Assembly: GCF_004339015.1 (NCBI RefSeq)
Contig: NZ_SMFQ01000004.1
Coordinates: 372,001 to 436,000, forward strand
Length of the DNA stretch: 64,000 nucleotides
Reading direction: 5' to 3'
Source: Cocleimonas flava
Lineage (GTDB): Bacteria; Pseudomonadota; Gammaproteobacteria; Thiotrichales; Thiotrichaceae
The notes beneath the pieces are model-generated. The model saw nothing but the letters and a program-made list of their open reading frames with translations, did no database searches and had not been told where the DNA came from. The translations under genes and the position numbers were made by a program. This document shows positions 1 to 9,665 of this stretch, piece by piece. Each line of letters starts with the position of its first letter. Position 1 is the first letter of the stretch.

Positions 1-644
1 AGCACCAACTGTTCGCGAATTAATTCTCCACAGATGAAGCGCACTGATTTATCGGTAATATAATCTTCAGGGTAGATAAACTCAGACTTTGGTATTACTT
101 TTAGCAATGATTCAATAACAATATCGGTATTGATCCCTTTCGCCGCAGATACTGGAATCAATTCGGCAAAATCTCTTTTTTTAGACACCATTTGCAAGAA
201 CTCAAAGAGTCTTTCTTTCTCTTTGATACGATCCACTTTATTGATTAAAAGTAACACCGGTTTAGTTGTATGCTTTAGTCGGCTGATGACAAAATCATCT
301 TCTTCTGTCCACTTCAGCGCTTCAACGATAAAAATAATAGCATCCACATCTTCTACAGCAGCAACGGCCTCACTATTCAATGTTCTATTGAGTAGGTTTT
401 TAGAATTTAAATGGATACCTGGAGTATCTGTAAATATGATTTGGTAACCGGGATGAGTGTCGCCTTGTACCTCTGTCACAATCCCGCGAATATTAGTTCT
501 CGTGGTTTGAGGCTTATTTGCGATAGCAGAGATTTTATAACCGACCAAATGATTAAGTAGCGTGGATTTGCCAACATTTGGACGACCTATAATAGACACG
601 GTTCCACATTGCGTATCTACAGGATTTATCACTTCACGACTCAC
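1..644 (-). CDS. era: GTPase Era, 3' end beyond the window
   Basis: Era is a GTPase that binds 16S rRNA and helps 30S subunit maturation. The minus-strand translation starts MSREVINPVDTQ and shows the P-loop GRPNVGKST, the switch region PQTTR, the G3 motif DTPG, the NKVD G4 motif and the SAAKG G5 motif, in the right order and spacing. The start is a GTG at 644 whose bases overlap the TGA of rnc (641-643), so the two are translationally coupled. The C-terminal KH domain lies outside the window. The rnc-era order is the usual one in Gammaproteobacteria. Confidence 0.95.
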   Translation of the reverse strand, partial: MSREVINPVDTQCGTVSIIGRPNVGKSTLLNHLVGYKISAIANKPQTTRTNIRGIVTEVQGDTHPGYQIIFTDTPGIHLNSKNLLNRTLNSEAVAAVEDVDAIIFIVEALKWTEEDDFVISRLKHTTKPVLLLINKVDRIKEKERLFEFLQMVSKKRDFAELIPVSAAKGINTDIVIESLLKVIPKSEFIYPEDYITDKSVRFICGELIREQLV

Positions 645-1336
645 TTGGTTTTTTCCTTTTTCTTAGAGAATAGTTCTTTCACAATATCATATGCATTTTG
701 AGCAGCTTGTTGCTCTGCTTTCCGTCTGGAACTTGATATCCCTTTGGTCTCAATATCCAGAGATTCTATAATACACTCTGCCGTAAATACCTGACGATGG
801 TCATCACCACTTGTATCTATCAAAGCATAACTTGGGATTTCTAATTTACGAGATTGCAAAAGTTCTTGCAGGCGACTTTTCGGATCTTTCAACGAATCTT
901 CAGAAGGTAGTTCATCAAAACGGTTAGTATATATTTTCAATACAAAACGTTTAGCTTCCTCAATACCCTTTTCAAGATAGACACTGGCAATAACAGCTTC
1001 CAGAGTATCAGATAAAATAGACTTTCGCCTAAATCCCCCACTCTTTAATTCCCCTGCGCCCAAACGCAAAAAATCGCCCAACGATAACTCGTTAGCGATT
1101 TCAGCTAAAGTATTTTCATTCACTAAAGAAGCGCGAAGGCGAGATAGATAACCTTCAGAAGCACGAGGCATTCTTACATACAGCTCATGCGTAATAATAA
1201 CGCCTAAAACGCTATCACCCAAAAACTCCATCCGCTCGTTATGTGTATTATTAGCACTTCTGTGGGTCAACGATTGCACAAAGCAATCAGTTGCCATGTG
1301 TTTATGACCTAAAAGGTCTATAAGTTTTGATCTCAT
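641..1336 (-). CDS. rnc: Ribonuclease III
   Basis: Double-strand-specific endoribonuclease that processes rRNA precursors and structured mRNAs. The 231-residue protein has the normal length. The signature ERMEFLGDSVL sits at about residues 34-44, with the metal-binding residues E37, D41, D110 and E113 visible. The C-terminal third (from about residue 150, DPKSRLQELLQ) is a double-stranded RNA-binding domain. It overlaps era by 4 nt and lies in the lepB-DUF4845-rnc-era order typical of Pseudomonas-like genomes. Confidence 0.96.
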   Translation of the reverse strand: MRSKLIDLLGHKHMATDCFVQSLTHRSANNTHNERMEFLGDSVLGVIITHELYVRMPRASEGYLSRLRASLVNENTLAEIANELSLGDFLRLGAGELKSGGFRRKSILSDTLEAVIASVYLEKGIEEAKRFVLKIYTNRFDELPSEDSLKDPKSRLQELLQSRKLEIPSYALIDTSGDDHRQVFTAECIIESLDIETKGISSSRRKAEQQAAQNAYDIVKELFSKKKEKTK

Positions 1337-1406
1337 AAATATCAGATTTATACAAAAAAATGATATTTATCTTATCACGCACTCTTAAGTAGAACTAAAA
1401 CATAGT

Positions 1407-1901
1407 TTAGTTAAGATTTAATTTTTCTCTCTCACGACTAGCTTTTAAATCATTTGAATCAATATCGACTTTCGCATCAGGCTCACCCAATATCACAGAA
1501 TGTTTAAACTTGATTAAAAAATTTAAATTATAAAACCAGTTTTCCGGAACATCATAAGTAACAGTAAGTACTTTTCTATTGTTACCTTTTTTTAACTTGG
1601 TTAATGTAAATGGGTTCTTAATTCTCTTTGATTTATCTTTGCTACCATAATAACTATATTCTAGGCTTCTTAAATTATTTAAATTTAAATATTTTTCAAC
1701 TTTGGAGTAAATGACTCTTTTATCTGCATTTTTAATTCCTGGCTCCGAAGCTATATTCTTCATCAAACCTTTCACACTATTAAATTCCACATAATAAGGT
1801 GCTACTTTAACAACCGCACTAGCTAATAATATTGCAACTCCAGCTGCTAACAACCAAGAAACCATTGTTGCACCACGTTGCTTATTTTTATTAATTTTCA
1901 T
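1407..1901 (-). CDS. DUF4845 family membrane-anchored protein
   Basis: A small protein of 164 residues with an N-terminal segment (residues about 10-30, GATMVSWLLAAGVAILLASAV) that looks like a pilin-type or signal-anchor helix, then a basic soluble domain. Its position between lepB and rnc is where DUF4845 proteins are found in many Gammaproteobacteria; the family has no proven function. The C-terminal part is rich in Lys and Asn, in line with the AT-rich genome. The family call rests on position and the N-terminal segment. Confidence 0.75.
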   Translation of the reverse strand: MKINKNKQRGATMVSWLLAAGVAILLASAVVKVAPYYVEFNSVKGLMKNIASEPGIKNADKRVIYSKVEKYLNLNNLRSLEYSYYGSKDKSKRIKNPFTLTKLKKGNNRKVLTVTYDVPENWFYNLNFLIKFKHSVILGEPDAKVDIDSNDLKASREREKLNLN

Positions 1902-1991
1902 TTTATTATCTCTTTAGAATTACAACTTTATTCGAAGATAATATGACATAAACATAGTGAAGCTAAGCTTAACAATTTAACTACAGAGAAA

Positions 1992-2804
1992 TTAATCGAC
2001 AGAAGCACCGATACGAGAACCTTTAAAACCATCGCCACCGTCTGACCAATCCCAATGCATCCAGACAAATGAAGCCTTACCCACTAAATTTTGCTCGGGA
2101 ACAAACTTCCAGAACCGACTATCGCTACTATTATCTCTGTTATCCCCCATCATAAAGTAGTGACCTTCAGGAACTTGCCATTCTCCAGCTTGAGAAAAAC
2201 CAGGAAAGTTTATTAATTTATGTTCGACGGAGTTTTCCTCCGATTTGTTTGCTGAATTATTAACAGGTAAAAACTCTTTTAATTGGCTGACGTTTATATC
2301 TCTTCCGATCCTGTCCTTGGTTAGATACTCACCATCATTTTCATAGATAACGGGCTTATCGTTTATGATAATTTTCTTATCTGCAGTCCAACGGATTTTA
2401 TCGCCGGGTAGACCGATTAGTCTTTTAATATAATTGATTTTTGGATCAGGAGGGTAACGAAAAACAACTACATCGCCGCGCTCTGGCTCGCCTATATCTA
2501 ATATTTTCTTATACGTAATAGGAAGTCTCACCCCATACGCATATTTCTTTACCAAAATGAAATCGCCGATTTCCAAGGTTGGAATCATGGAACCAGAGGG
2601 AATACGAAAAGGTTCTGCCACAAATGATCGCACAACAATAACAATCAATAAAATTGGGAAAAATGACCTTGAATAATCAAGTAGTAAAGGCACCTCCCCA
2701 CTTTCATCGTCTTTTTTAGGTGCAAAAAAATAATAAAGTAAAACTATTCCTGTAAATAAGGTAAGACAAACTAGAATTACTTCTAAATTAAGATGAACGC
2801 CCAT
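1992..2804 (-). CDS. lepB: Signal peptidase I
   Basis: Membrane serine protease that removes signal peptides from Sec and Tat exports. Two N-terminal hydrophobic segments are followed by box B PSGSMIPTL carrying the catalytic Ser, the PERGDVVVFRYP strand, box D YIKRLIGLPGD with the catalytic Lys, and box E GDNRDNSSDSR. I take ATG 2804, which overlaps the lepA TGA (2804-2806), rather than the TTG one codon upstream. The coupling to lepA is the common arrangement. Confidence 0.95.
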   Translation of the reverse strand: MGVHLNLEVILVCLTLFTGIVLLYYFFAPKKDDESGEVPLLLDYSRSFFPILLIVIVVRSFVAEPFRIPSGSMIPTLEIGDFILVKKYAYGVRLPITYKKILDIGEPERGDVVVFRYPPDPKINYIKRLIGLPGDKIRWTADKKIIINDKPVIYENDGEYLTKDRIGRDINVSQLKEFLPVNNSANKSEENSVEHKLINFPGFSQAGEWQVPEGHYFMMGDNRDNSSDSRFWKFVPEQNLVGKASFVWMHWDWSDGGDGFKGSRIGASVD

Positions 2805-4609
2805 CAATTTTCATCTCGTTTAAGAACTGCTAAAAATGCTTCTTGAGGTATCTCTACATTCCCCACTTGTTTCATTCGTTTTTTACCAGCCTTCTGTTTT
2901 TCTAATAATTTTCTTTTACGAGAAACATCACCACCATAACACTTGGCTGTAACATTTTTACGTAAAGCCTTCACATTGGAACGCGCAATAATATTCCCGC
3001 CTATAGCTGCTTGAATCGCAACATCAAACATCTGACGCTGAATTACTTCACGCATTCGTTCTACTAATACTCTTCCGCGCGACTGAGAAAAATCTTTATG
3101 TACGATAATCGACAATGCATCTACCGGCTCACCATTAATCAAAATATCCACTTTAACTAGAGGAGCTGGTTCAAAGTGATCGAGTTCATAGTCAAAAGAA
3201 GCATAACCTCGGCTGACTGATTTGAGGCGATCAAAGAAATCCAACACGACCTCACTGAGCGGTAAAAGATAATCAAGCGTAACTTGGTTACCTAAGTACT
3301 TCATTTCTTTCTGAATACCACGCTTCTCAATACAGAGGGAAATCACATTACCCACGTATTCTTGTGGCACCATGATAGTGCCACGAATGATTGGTTCGCG
3401 TATTTCTTCAATATAGTTAACCGCTGGTAATTCAGCCGGATTATGAATACTAATTGTTTCGCCTTTAGTCGTTTCCACTTCGTAAACTACTGATGGTGCT
3501 GTGGTAATCAAATCCAGGTCATATTCACGTTCGAGGCGTTCCTGAACAATTTCCATATGCAACATACCGAGGAAACCAAGGCGAAAACCAAAACCAAGTG
3601 CCTGTGATGTTTCTGGCTCATAATGTAAAGATGCATCATTTAAATGCAACTTATCCAAAGCATCACGCAAATTTTCGTAATCATCTGCACTGACAGGAAA
3701 CATACCGGCAAAGACACGAGGTTGAATTTCTTTAAACCCATCCAAAGGTTTTTCTGCCGGATTTTTGACAGTTGTGAACGTATCACCTACTTTAGCTGCT
3801 TCAATATCTTTGATGCCTGCAATGACATAACCTACTTCACCAGCAACCAATTCATTTTTTTCAACGCGTTTAGGTGTAAATATGCCAACATTATCTACTT
3901 GGTATTCTGCCTTAGTTGACATTGGCATGACTTTAGATTTTTTGCCAATCTTACCGTCAATGACTCTGACTAATGAAACAACACCGAGATAATTATCAAA
4001 CCAGGAATCTATAATTAAAGCTTTAAGTGGCGCTTCAGGATCACCTTGTGGCGGAGGAATTCGTTCCACTAATTGCTCTAACAGGTCTTCAATACCGATG
4101 CCTGTTTTACCACTGACATGAATAGCATCAGTCGCGTCGATACCAATAATCTCTTCGATTTCCTGAGATACACGAAATACATCAGCAGCAGGTAAATCAA
4201 TTTTATTTAGAACCGGAACGACTTCCAAATCAAGATCGATCGCAGTATAACAATTAGCCACACTTTGCGCTTCAACACCTTGAGATGCATCGACGACTAA
4301 TAATGCGCCTTCACAAGCAGATAAGGAGCGAGAAACCTCATAAGAGAAATCCACATGGCCAGGCGTATCAATAAAATTCAGATGATACGTTTCGCCGTCT
4401 TTCGATTTAAAGTCCAGCGAAACACTTTGCGCTTTGATTGTAATACCACGCTCACGCTCGATATCCATCGAATCAAGAACCTGATTATCCATTTCACGCT
4501 CAGTTAATCCTTCACAAACCTGAATGAAGCGGTCTGAGATGGTTGATTTACCATGGTCGATATGGGCGATTATGGAAAAGTTACGAATATTCTGATTTGC
4601 TAAAGCCAT
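2804..4609 (-). CDS. lepA: Elongation factor 4 (LepA)
   Basis: Ribosome-associated GTPase related to EF-G, involved in initiation and 30S assembly. The 601-residue protein has the family length. It shows the P-loop AHIDHGKST (residues 15-23), [17 protein letters not shown] and NKIDLPAAD in order. The LepA-specific C-terminal end has the [25 protein letters not shown] region. The stop overlaps the lepB start, and the start (ATG 4609) shares its first base with the end of the upstream glutaredoxin-like gene, so the three genes form one unit. Confidence 0.97.
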   Translation of the reverse strand: MALANQNIRNFSIIAHIDHGKSTISDRFIQVCEGLTEREMDNQVLDSMDIERERGITIKAQSVSLDFKSKDGETYHLNFIDTPGHVDFSYEVSRSLSACEGALLVVDASQGVEAQSVANCYTAIDLDLEVVPVLNKIDLPAADVFRVSQEIEEIIGIDATDAIHVSGKTGIGIEDLLEQLVERIPPPQGDPEAPLKALIIDSWFDNYLGVVSLVRVIDGKIGKKSKVMPMSTKAEYQVDNVGIFTPKRVEKNELVAGEVGYVIAGIKDIEAAKVGDTFTTVKNPAEKPLDGFKEIQPRVFAGMFPVSADDYENLRDALDKLHLNDASLHYEPETSQALGFGFRLGFLGMLHMEIVQERLEREYDLDLITTAPSVVYEVETTKGETISIHNPAELPAVNYIEEIREPIIRGTIMVPQEYVGNVISLCIEKRGIQKEMKYLGNQVTLDYLLPLSEVVLDFFDRLKSVSRGYASFDYELDHFEPAPLVKVDILINGEPVDALSIIVHKDFSQSRGRVLVERMREVIQRQMFDVAIQAAIGGNIIARSNVKALRKNVTAKCYGGDVSRKRKLLEKQKAGKKRMKQVGNVEIPQEAFLAVLKRDEN

Positions 4610-4875
4610 TATGAATTCTTTGCTAGTGCTTGTCTTACGGCAATTTCATCAAAAAAATGATAAAAAATCACCTCATCTTGGTAGGTTATCACTGGAATGT
4701 CAGCATGATATTGCTTACGCATCACCTCCGTTACCTGAGGATCATTATCGATATCAATCTGCTTAATTTCATACCCCAACTCTTGTTGTAGAGTAATTAA
4801 AGAGTCTGTTGCTTGATCACACAGGTGGCAGCCATCGCGATAATACACTATTAATTCTTTAGAGAGTATGGACAT
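4609..4875 (-). CDS. Glutaredoxin-like protein (DUF836 type)
   Basis: An 88-residue thioredoxin-fold protein with an N-terminal CxxC redox motif in the context [12 protein letters not shown], a central IDIDNDPQV segment and a cis-proline-like region DIPVITY. This matches the short glutaredoxin family often encoded next to lepA and mucD in Gammaproteobacteria. Its thiol substrate is unknown. It lies between mucD and lepA and touches the lepA start. Confidence 0.85.
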   Translation of the reverse strand: MSILSKELIVYYRDGCHLCDQATDSLITLQQELGYEIKQIDIDNDPQVTEVMRKQYHADIPVITYQDEVIFYHFFDEIAVRQALAKNS

Positions 4876-4923
4876 TTTGATATTAGCAATACGCTTAGTT
4901 TAAGTATGTTTTTATTAGACTTT

Positions 4924-6348
4924 TTATTTCTTATCTATTTTAATCGCCAAAAATCTGGCTGCTCCAGATCTTAGCACCAATAGTGCATAGGTCTTACCCT
5001 CTTCAATATTTTCGGTCAGCTCGTGAAAATGCTCAAGATCATCGATATTTTCGCCATTGAACATCAACAAGATATCTCCGCGCTCCACCCCTGCACTTCT
5101 AGCTGGGTCTTTAATAACGCGTTTAACCATTACACCATTTTCAACATCAAGTGATTCCTTGGCCGTATCATCCAGATTCGATAACTCCATACCCATAAAG
5201 TTATCAATTTTCTTAGGTTTTGACTCTTTCTTCACAGGAGCTTTGGCTAAATCATCAGAAGGTAATTCTGACAACTGAAGCGTTAACACCTCTGTTTTTC
5301 CACCCCTTCGCACAGTTATCTCAACGTCTTTATTTAGCTCTGTTGAGCCAACTATCACGGGCAAAGCAGATGCGTTTTTAATTTTCTTGCCATTAAATTC
5401 TAAAACAATATCACCTTGTTTAAGCACACCCATTGCAGGCCCATCTTTGATAACTTCTACGATCAATGCGCCTCTTGGACTGCTTAAGCCAAAGGATAAA
5501 GCCAATTCACGCGTGACTTCCTGAATGTAAACACCCAACCAGCCTCTTGAAACTTTGCCATTTTCTTTTAATTGTTCGATGACGCGTTTAGCAACATCTA
5601 CTGGAATAGCAAATGAAACCCCCATAAAGCCACCAGTTCGACTAAATATTTGCGAGTTAATCCCTACGACTTTTCCTTTAAGATTAAATAATGGCCCACC
5701 GGAATTTCCCGGATTGATTGCCACATCTGTTTGAATAAAAGGAACATAGTTCTCAGACGGAAGACTTCTACCTTTAGCACTAACAATACCCGCCGTGACA
5801 CTATGGTCAAAACCAAAAGGTGAGCCGATGGCAATAACCCATTCCCCTACTTTTAAATCCTCAGAACTTCCGGTTTCCAGTACCGGCAAATTGTCTGCTT
5901 CAATTTTAAGTAAGGCAACATCACTACGTTTGTCACTCCCCACCAATTTGGCAGATAATTCTCTTCGATCATTTAGCTTTACAATAATTTCATCTGCTTC
6001 TGCTATCACGTGATAGTTGGTCACGACATAACCATCTTTTGAAACGATAAACCCTGATCCTAGAGAACTTGTGTCGTTGTCATTAGGGAAACCGCCACCA
6101 TCTTTATCGAGAAAACGCTTCATAAGCTCATCGAGCATTTCATTTCTCTCACCTTCTCCGAAGAGCTCCTGCGGAAACTTTTTTGCCGATTTGGCGGTTT
6201 TCTTGGTACTAATATTGACTACAGCAGCACTGTGCTCTTCAACTAATTTGGTAAAATCCGGAAGCTCTGCAGACACAGAGAACGAGAACATTAAAAAACC
6301 AATTAAGAATATAGGAATTGTTTTTTTTATTGATTTTATCATCTGCAA
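4924..6348 (-). CDS. mucD: Periplasmic serine endoprotease, DegP/MucD type
   Basis: HtrA-family protease and chaperone of the periplasm. The 474-residue protein starts with a signal peptide ending near FSVSAELPD. The trypsin-like domain shows the catalytic His in VTNYHVI, Asp in KRSDVALLKI and Ser in NPGNSGGPLF. Two PDZ domains follow, starting at about residues 265 and 375. In this position, downstream of rpoE-rseABC, MucD removes misfolded envelope proteins and restrains the sigma-E response. Confidence 0.94.
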   Translation of the reverse strand: MQMIKSIKKTIPIFLIGFLMFSFSVSAELPDFTKLVEEHSAAVVNISTKKTAKSAKKFPQELFGEGERNEMLDELMKRFLDKDGGGFPNDNDTSSLGSGFIVSKDGYVVTNYHVIAEADEIIVKLNDRRELSAKLVGSDKRSDVALLKIEADNLPVLETGSSEDLKVGEWVIAIGSPFGFDHSVTAGIVSAKGRSLPSENYVPFIQTDVAINPGNSGGPLFNLKGKVVGINSQIFSRTGGFMGVSFAIPVDVAKRVIEQLKENGKVSRGWLGVYIQEVTRELALSFGLSSPRGALIVEVIKDGPAMGVLKQGDIVLEFNGKKIKNASALPVIVGSTELNKDVEITVRRGGKTEVLTLQLSELPSDDLAKAPVKKESKPKKIDNFMGMELSNLDDTAKESLDVENGVMVKRVIKDPARSAGVERGDILLMFNGENIDDLEHFHELTENIEEGKTYALLVLRSGAARFLAIKIDKK

Positions 6349-6391
6349 GCCTCTCTGATTATTCCAACCAATCCTGATTAGAAAATACCGC

Positions 6392-6409
6392 TGTAAGTAG
6401 GGGGGTGTA
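6392..6409 (-). repeat. Dispersed C6-TACTT repeat, minus orientation
   Basis: Contains GTAAGTAGGGGGGTGTA, the complement of the repeat core seen about twenty times in this window. It lies between rseC and mucD and is one of only three units in minus orientation; the other two are arms of paired copies. No clear GGGCA arm is retained. Confidence 0.8.
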
Positions 6410-6486
6410 TTTAATTTTGTATGACGTCACTATCACTAGTGTAAAAATAGCTATAGTAAAGCTAATGGATTATATATCCAAAGTCA

Positions 6487-6933
6487 TTATGAACTAGAAG
6501 GATTTATCAATATTATTTTATTGAGTAATTTTGGTTCAAATTGATGCGCAAGTGCTTTATTAGACAAGAGGCGCTTAACAAGAAATAAACTTAGAACAAA
6601 ACCAGAGCAACCAAATAAGATGCTATACCCTTCGCTCAAAAAAAGCTTTCCCATTGCAGAAAAGAATAAAAGGCTCACCAAAGGTAATATATAAACCAAC
6701 AAAGTCCCTAGGATGAGTTTTTCAGTCTTCAGCTCAACCATCACTCTATCACCTTTCTCAAGGCTCAATGTGTTCAATACTTTGAGCGATCGACCAGGTG
6801 AATTTGAAAAAAATGAAAAGCTAGAGCAACCTGACTGCGATGAACAACTTTTACAGGCTGAGTTATTAGTACTTAGATAAACAAAACCGTTATTAACATC
6901 ATCTACTACTGCTTCTTCTTGAGTAAATTGCAT
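6487..6933 (-). CDS. rseC: SoxR-reducing system/sigma-E regulator RseC family
   Basis: A 148-residue inner-membrane protein with four cysteines near the N-terminus in the pattern CKSCSSQSGCSS, then two predicted transmembrane helices (about residues 72-92 and 100-118). These are the hallmarks of RseC/MucC. It is encoded directly after rseB, as usual. RseC modulates sigma-E activity and, in enterics, takes part in SoxR reduction; which role applies here is not visible. Confidence 0.9.
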   Translation of the reverse strand: MQFTQEEAVVDDVNNGFVYLSTNNSACKSCSSQSGCSSFSFFSNSPGRSLKVLNTLSLEKGDRVMVELKTEKLILGTLLVYILPLVSLLFFSAMGKLFLSEGYSILFGCSGFVLSLFLVKRLLSNKALAHQFEPKLLNKIILINPSSS

Positions 6934-6949
6934 TAGATAAGCGTTCCGT

Positions 6950-7957
6950 TTATTTTTTACGTAAGTTTTTCACTAGGTTTTTCAATGTGATCTCTGGCAC
7001 TTCACCTACTGCAGTAATTCTATGCTTGCCCTTTTGTTGAGTAACAACATTTAGCGCCCCAGAATTTATCTCTACGGCTTCCATTGGTGTATTTCCCAAA
7101 TATGGCGTTACAAAAACCGAAACAGTGCTTAAACCATCTGATAAGACATAATGTCTGGTATCACCATTGTTATTTTGTTCTTTTAAGTGAGGTGCTTGTT
7201 TAATCTCATAGCCCAGTGGTACCGTTTCAATGACCCAGCCATCTTCAAGAGAAGTATGACTCACCTGCCTTAGGACCTGCTTAGAAATGATCTTAGACGG
7301 TTTTTTAGTGATTGAATTTTGAATAGGATCTACCGTAGTAATCGAATGATCCAGAATAGCCGTTGTAGTACCTGTATTTGCACTTAAAGACTGCAGAGCA
7401 CAATCACCTGCGGCACAGATAGAACTATTCGTTGCGGCCATACTTTCTGGCACTCTAATTTCAATTGTAGTAAACATAAACTGTTCAACAGGCTTATGCG
7501 ACTTACCCACCAACATGTAATCCAGCAACATACCTGAAACCGTATCTATGCAATATTTTTGCAAATAACGCTGACGGTCTTTTGGTCTTGCCGTAATAAT
7601 TCGACAAGGAATATTGGCTACGCGGTTTTCTCGCCCCATATCAAAAGAATATACTTTTTCCATCTCAGGTCGTATGCGTGGGATTGAAGATAATGAAAAC
7701 CCTTTTAGCTCTCTTGATAGCTCGCTACCAGCCTCATTCAGCCTTACAACGCGTTCCCCTTCAACACCATTCACTACGGAATGATCAATATGCAAAGTAG
7801 ACAGTGAGTTCCCTTGCAAGTATGCCAATGTACCTGTGTAGTTTAATTCGTGTAGCGCCTGATTCATTTTATTTAACAAATCAACGGCAGCTTTATCAGC
7901 AAATGCCGTAACTGGCAAAAGCATGGGGATAAGCAAAAGATATGTTAATTTCTTCAT
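6950..7957 (-). CDS. rseB: Sigma-E factor regulatory protein RseB/MucB
   Basis: Periplasmic protein that binds RseA and senses lipoprotein and LPS signals. I choose ATG 7957 (MKKLTYLLLIPMLLPVTAFA), which gives a clean signal peptide; the longer frame to 7996 adds only a charged leader. The mature part starts AVDLLNKMNQALHELNYTGTL, typical of the MucB N-domain, and ends with a domain containing WVIETVPLGYEI. It sits between rseA and rseC. Confidence 0.92.
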   Translation of the reverse strand: MKKLTYLLLIPMLLPVTAFADKAAVDLLNKMNQALHELNYTGTLAYLQGNSLSTLHIDHSVVNGVEGERVVRLNEAGSELSRELKGFSLSSIPRIRPEMEKVYSFDMGRENRVANIPCRIITARPKDRQRYLQKYCIDTVSGMLLDYMLVGKSHKPVEQFMFTTIEIRVPESMAATNSSICAAGDCALQSLSANTGTTTAILDHSITTVDPIQNSITKKPSKIISKQVLRQVSHTSLEDGWVIETVPLGYEIKQAPHLKEQNNNGDTRHYVLSDGLSTVSVFVTPYLGNTPMEAVEINSGALNVVTQQKGKHRITAVGEVPEITLKNLVKNLRKK

Positions 7958-7995
7958 TTTTATTTTTTTCTTATTTTCCAAATAAAATCTAATCA

Positions 7996-8688
7996 TTATT
8001 GGTTATCTGTGTAAGCAATGACTCGAACCGAAGGGACAAATGCAGCAGTTGAAGCATATTGCATGTGAGAATCCACATAGCGTTTCAATAAAGAGCGGGT
8101 TTGAGTATCTGCCTGAGCATATTCCTGAGTAGCAGCCATCGGCTCACTGTTAGTGTTTACATTATTAGATGCTAAGTCAGCAGCTGAAACCTGTTTTGCT
8201 GATGACATTTCGTTTTCGGTAAGCTGATCTTTTTGCGCAATCATTGTTTTACTAATCGCATTATTGCTAGCAACTAATGCAGAGGGCTCTGCCATTCTAG
8301 ATTGCTGGAAATTTTGCAATCCTACGACAGCTACTGCCGCTACGGATGCGACTAAAGCAAAACTTCCTAAAGGCTTTATCCATGACTGTGAACGTGCACT
8401 CTGACCAGCGGCTACTTGAGCTATCTGGACATCATGGTATTGCTCTTCTTCTTCAATTTTTGCATGTATACCGGCAAGGAAACTAGAGTCTAAATTTAAC
8501 ATCGGTTTACCCACATCACTAGAGCGCATGGTTTCACCGATTAACGCATAAGTAGATAATTTATCTCGCAATGCATCGTTAGTAGACAACTCATCTAAAA
8601 CACGTTTTTGCTCAAACGAACCAGCTTCATCATCAAGCAAAGCAGAAAGGTGTTCAGGCATTGAAGTTGGGGTTTTATTAGTTTCCAT
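7996..8688 (-). CDS. rseA: Anti-sigma-E factor RseA/MucA
   Basis: Single-pass membrane anti-sigma factor that holds RpoE until cleaved by the DegS/RseP cascade. The N-terminal cytoplasmic domain has the typical MPEHLSALLDDEAGSFE start. A transmembrane helix (SFALVASVAAVAVVGL) lies at about residues 108-124, followed by a Gln/Ser/Ala-rich periplasmic tail. The 230-residue length is normal. It follows rpoE directly on the same strand. Confidence 0.92.
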   Translation of the reverse strand: METNKTPTSMPEHLSALLDDEAGSFEQKRVLDELSTNDALRDKLSTYALIGETMRSSDVGKPMLNLDSSFLAGIHAKIEEEEQYHDVQIAQVAAGQSARSQSWIKPLGSFALVASVAAVAVVGLQNFQQSRMAEPSALVASNNAISKTMIAQKDQLTENEMSSAKQVSAADLASNNVNTNSEPMAATQEYAQADTQTRSLLKRYVDSHMQYASTAAFVPSVRVIAYTDNQ

Positions 8689-8816
8689 TGGTCACTTCCA
8701 TTATATTCATGTTAATAGACAAGAATTTATTCACTTAGTTCGCATACATTATAATTTTTTACAACTTAAACGATGCTGAACTAAAATCCAGTCTATTTTG
8801 CTCTTACACAAGCATC

Positions 8817-9398
8817 TTAAATTTTGCCTATTAACGGCTCTAATTCACTTTCTATCGACTCACGCGCTCTAAATATACGTGAACGTACGGTCCCTATTGG
8901 GCAATCCATAGCATCAGAAATCTCTTCATAACTTAAACCTTCGAGTTCTCTCAACGTTATTGCAATGCGCAAGTCATCTGGCAATGCTTCTATCGCCTTA
9001 TTAAGCGTATTCTTAATTTCATCAGTCATCATCTGATTTTCTGGGGTACTGATATCTCTTAGTTTGCCACCACCATCGTATTGTTCAGCTTCTTGCGCAT
9101 CGATATCATCATCAGGCATACGACGGCTTTTAGAAACTAAATGGTTTTTAGCAGTATTGATGGATATCCTATAAAGCCAGGTATAAAAGGCACTGTCTCC
9201 ACGAAAGTTCTTTAAACCTTTATAAGCTTTTATGAATGACTCCTGAGATACATCCATGGCGATATGGGGGTCGTGCACATATCGAGTGACAAGATTAATA
9301 ACTTTCTGCTGATACTTTAAAACTAAAATATCGAAAGCTGCCTTATCCCCTGATTGTACCCTTCGCACCAATTCTAAATCTGTTTGATTCGCGCCCAT
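8817..9398 (-). CDS. rpoE: ECF sigma factor RpoE (AlgU)
   Basis: Extracytoplasmic stress sigma factor. The 193-residue protein starts with the family sequence DLELVRRVQSGDKAAFD. It has the region 2 motif FIKAYKGLKNFRGDSAFYTW and the region 4 helix-turn-helix segment LEGLSYEEISDAMDCP followed by GTVRSRIFRARE. It heads the rpoE-rseA-rseB-rseC-mucD operon and is divergent from nadB across a 267-bp gap. No convincing sigma-E autoregulatory promoter could be fixed by eye in that gap. Confidence 0.96.
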   Translation of the reverse strand: MGANQTDLELVRRVQSGDKAAFDILVLKYQQKVINLVTRYVHDPHIAMDVSQESFIKAYKGLKNFRGDSAFYTWLYRISINTAKNHLVSKSRRMPDDDIDAQEAEQYDGGGKLRDISTPENQMMTDEIKNTLNKAIEALPDDLRIAITLRELEGLSYEEISDAMDCPIGTVRSRIFRARESIESELEPLIGKI

Positions 9399-9665
9399 TA
9401 GGGCTCTCTCCTATAAGGCGCTGCTGATAAGATAAGTGGAATCACTCGGTCTATTTTTTGCAAAAATGCCTTCACTTCTAAGTTATTAATTAAACGTATG
9501 ATAATCTAATACGAACATATAAGGAATATTTGAATCAATCTATCACTTAAGCAATTTTTGATAAACCTAGACGAAATGAATTTTTATAAATAGTTGTAAT
9601 AGATGAACGATTTGAGTACTACAATAAAATAATTATCTTAATCACCGTAATTTCAGAGTAAATAC

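Noticed and set aside
6071..6358. Plus-strand open frames inside mucD and other core genes
   Set aside because: They are antisense shadows of well-supported genes with no ribosome-binding site or protein-like composition.
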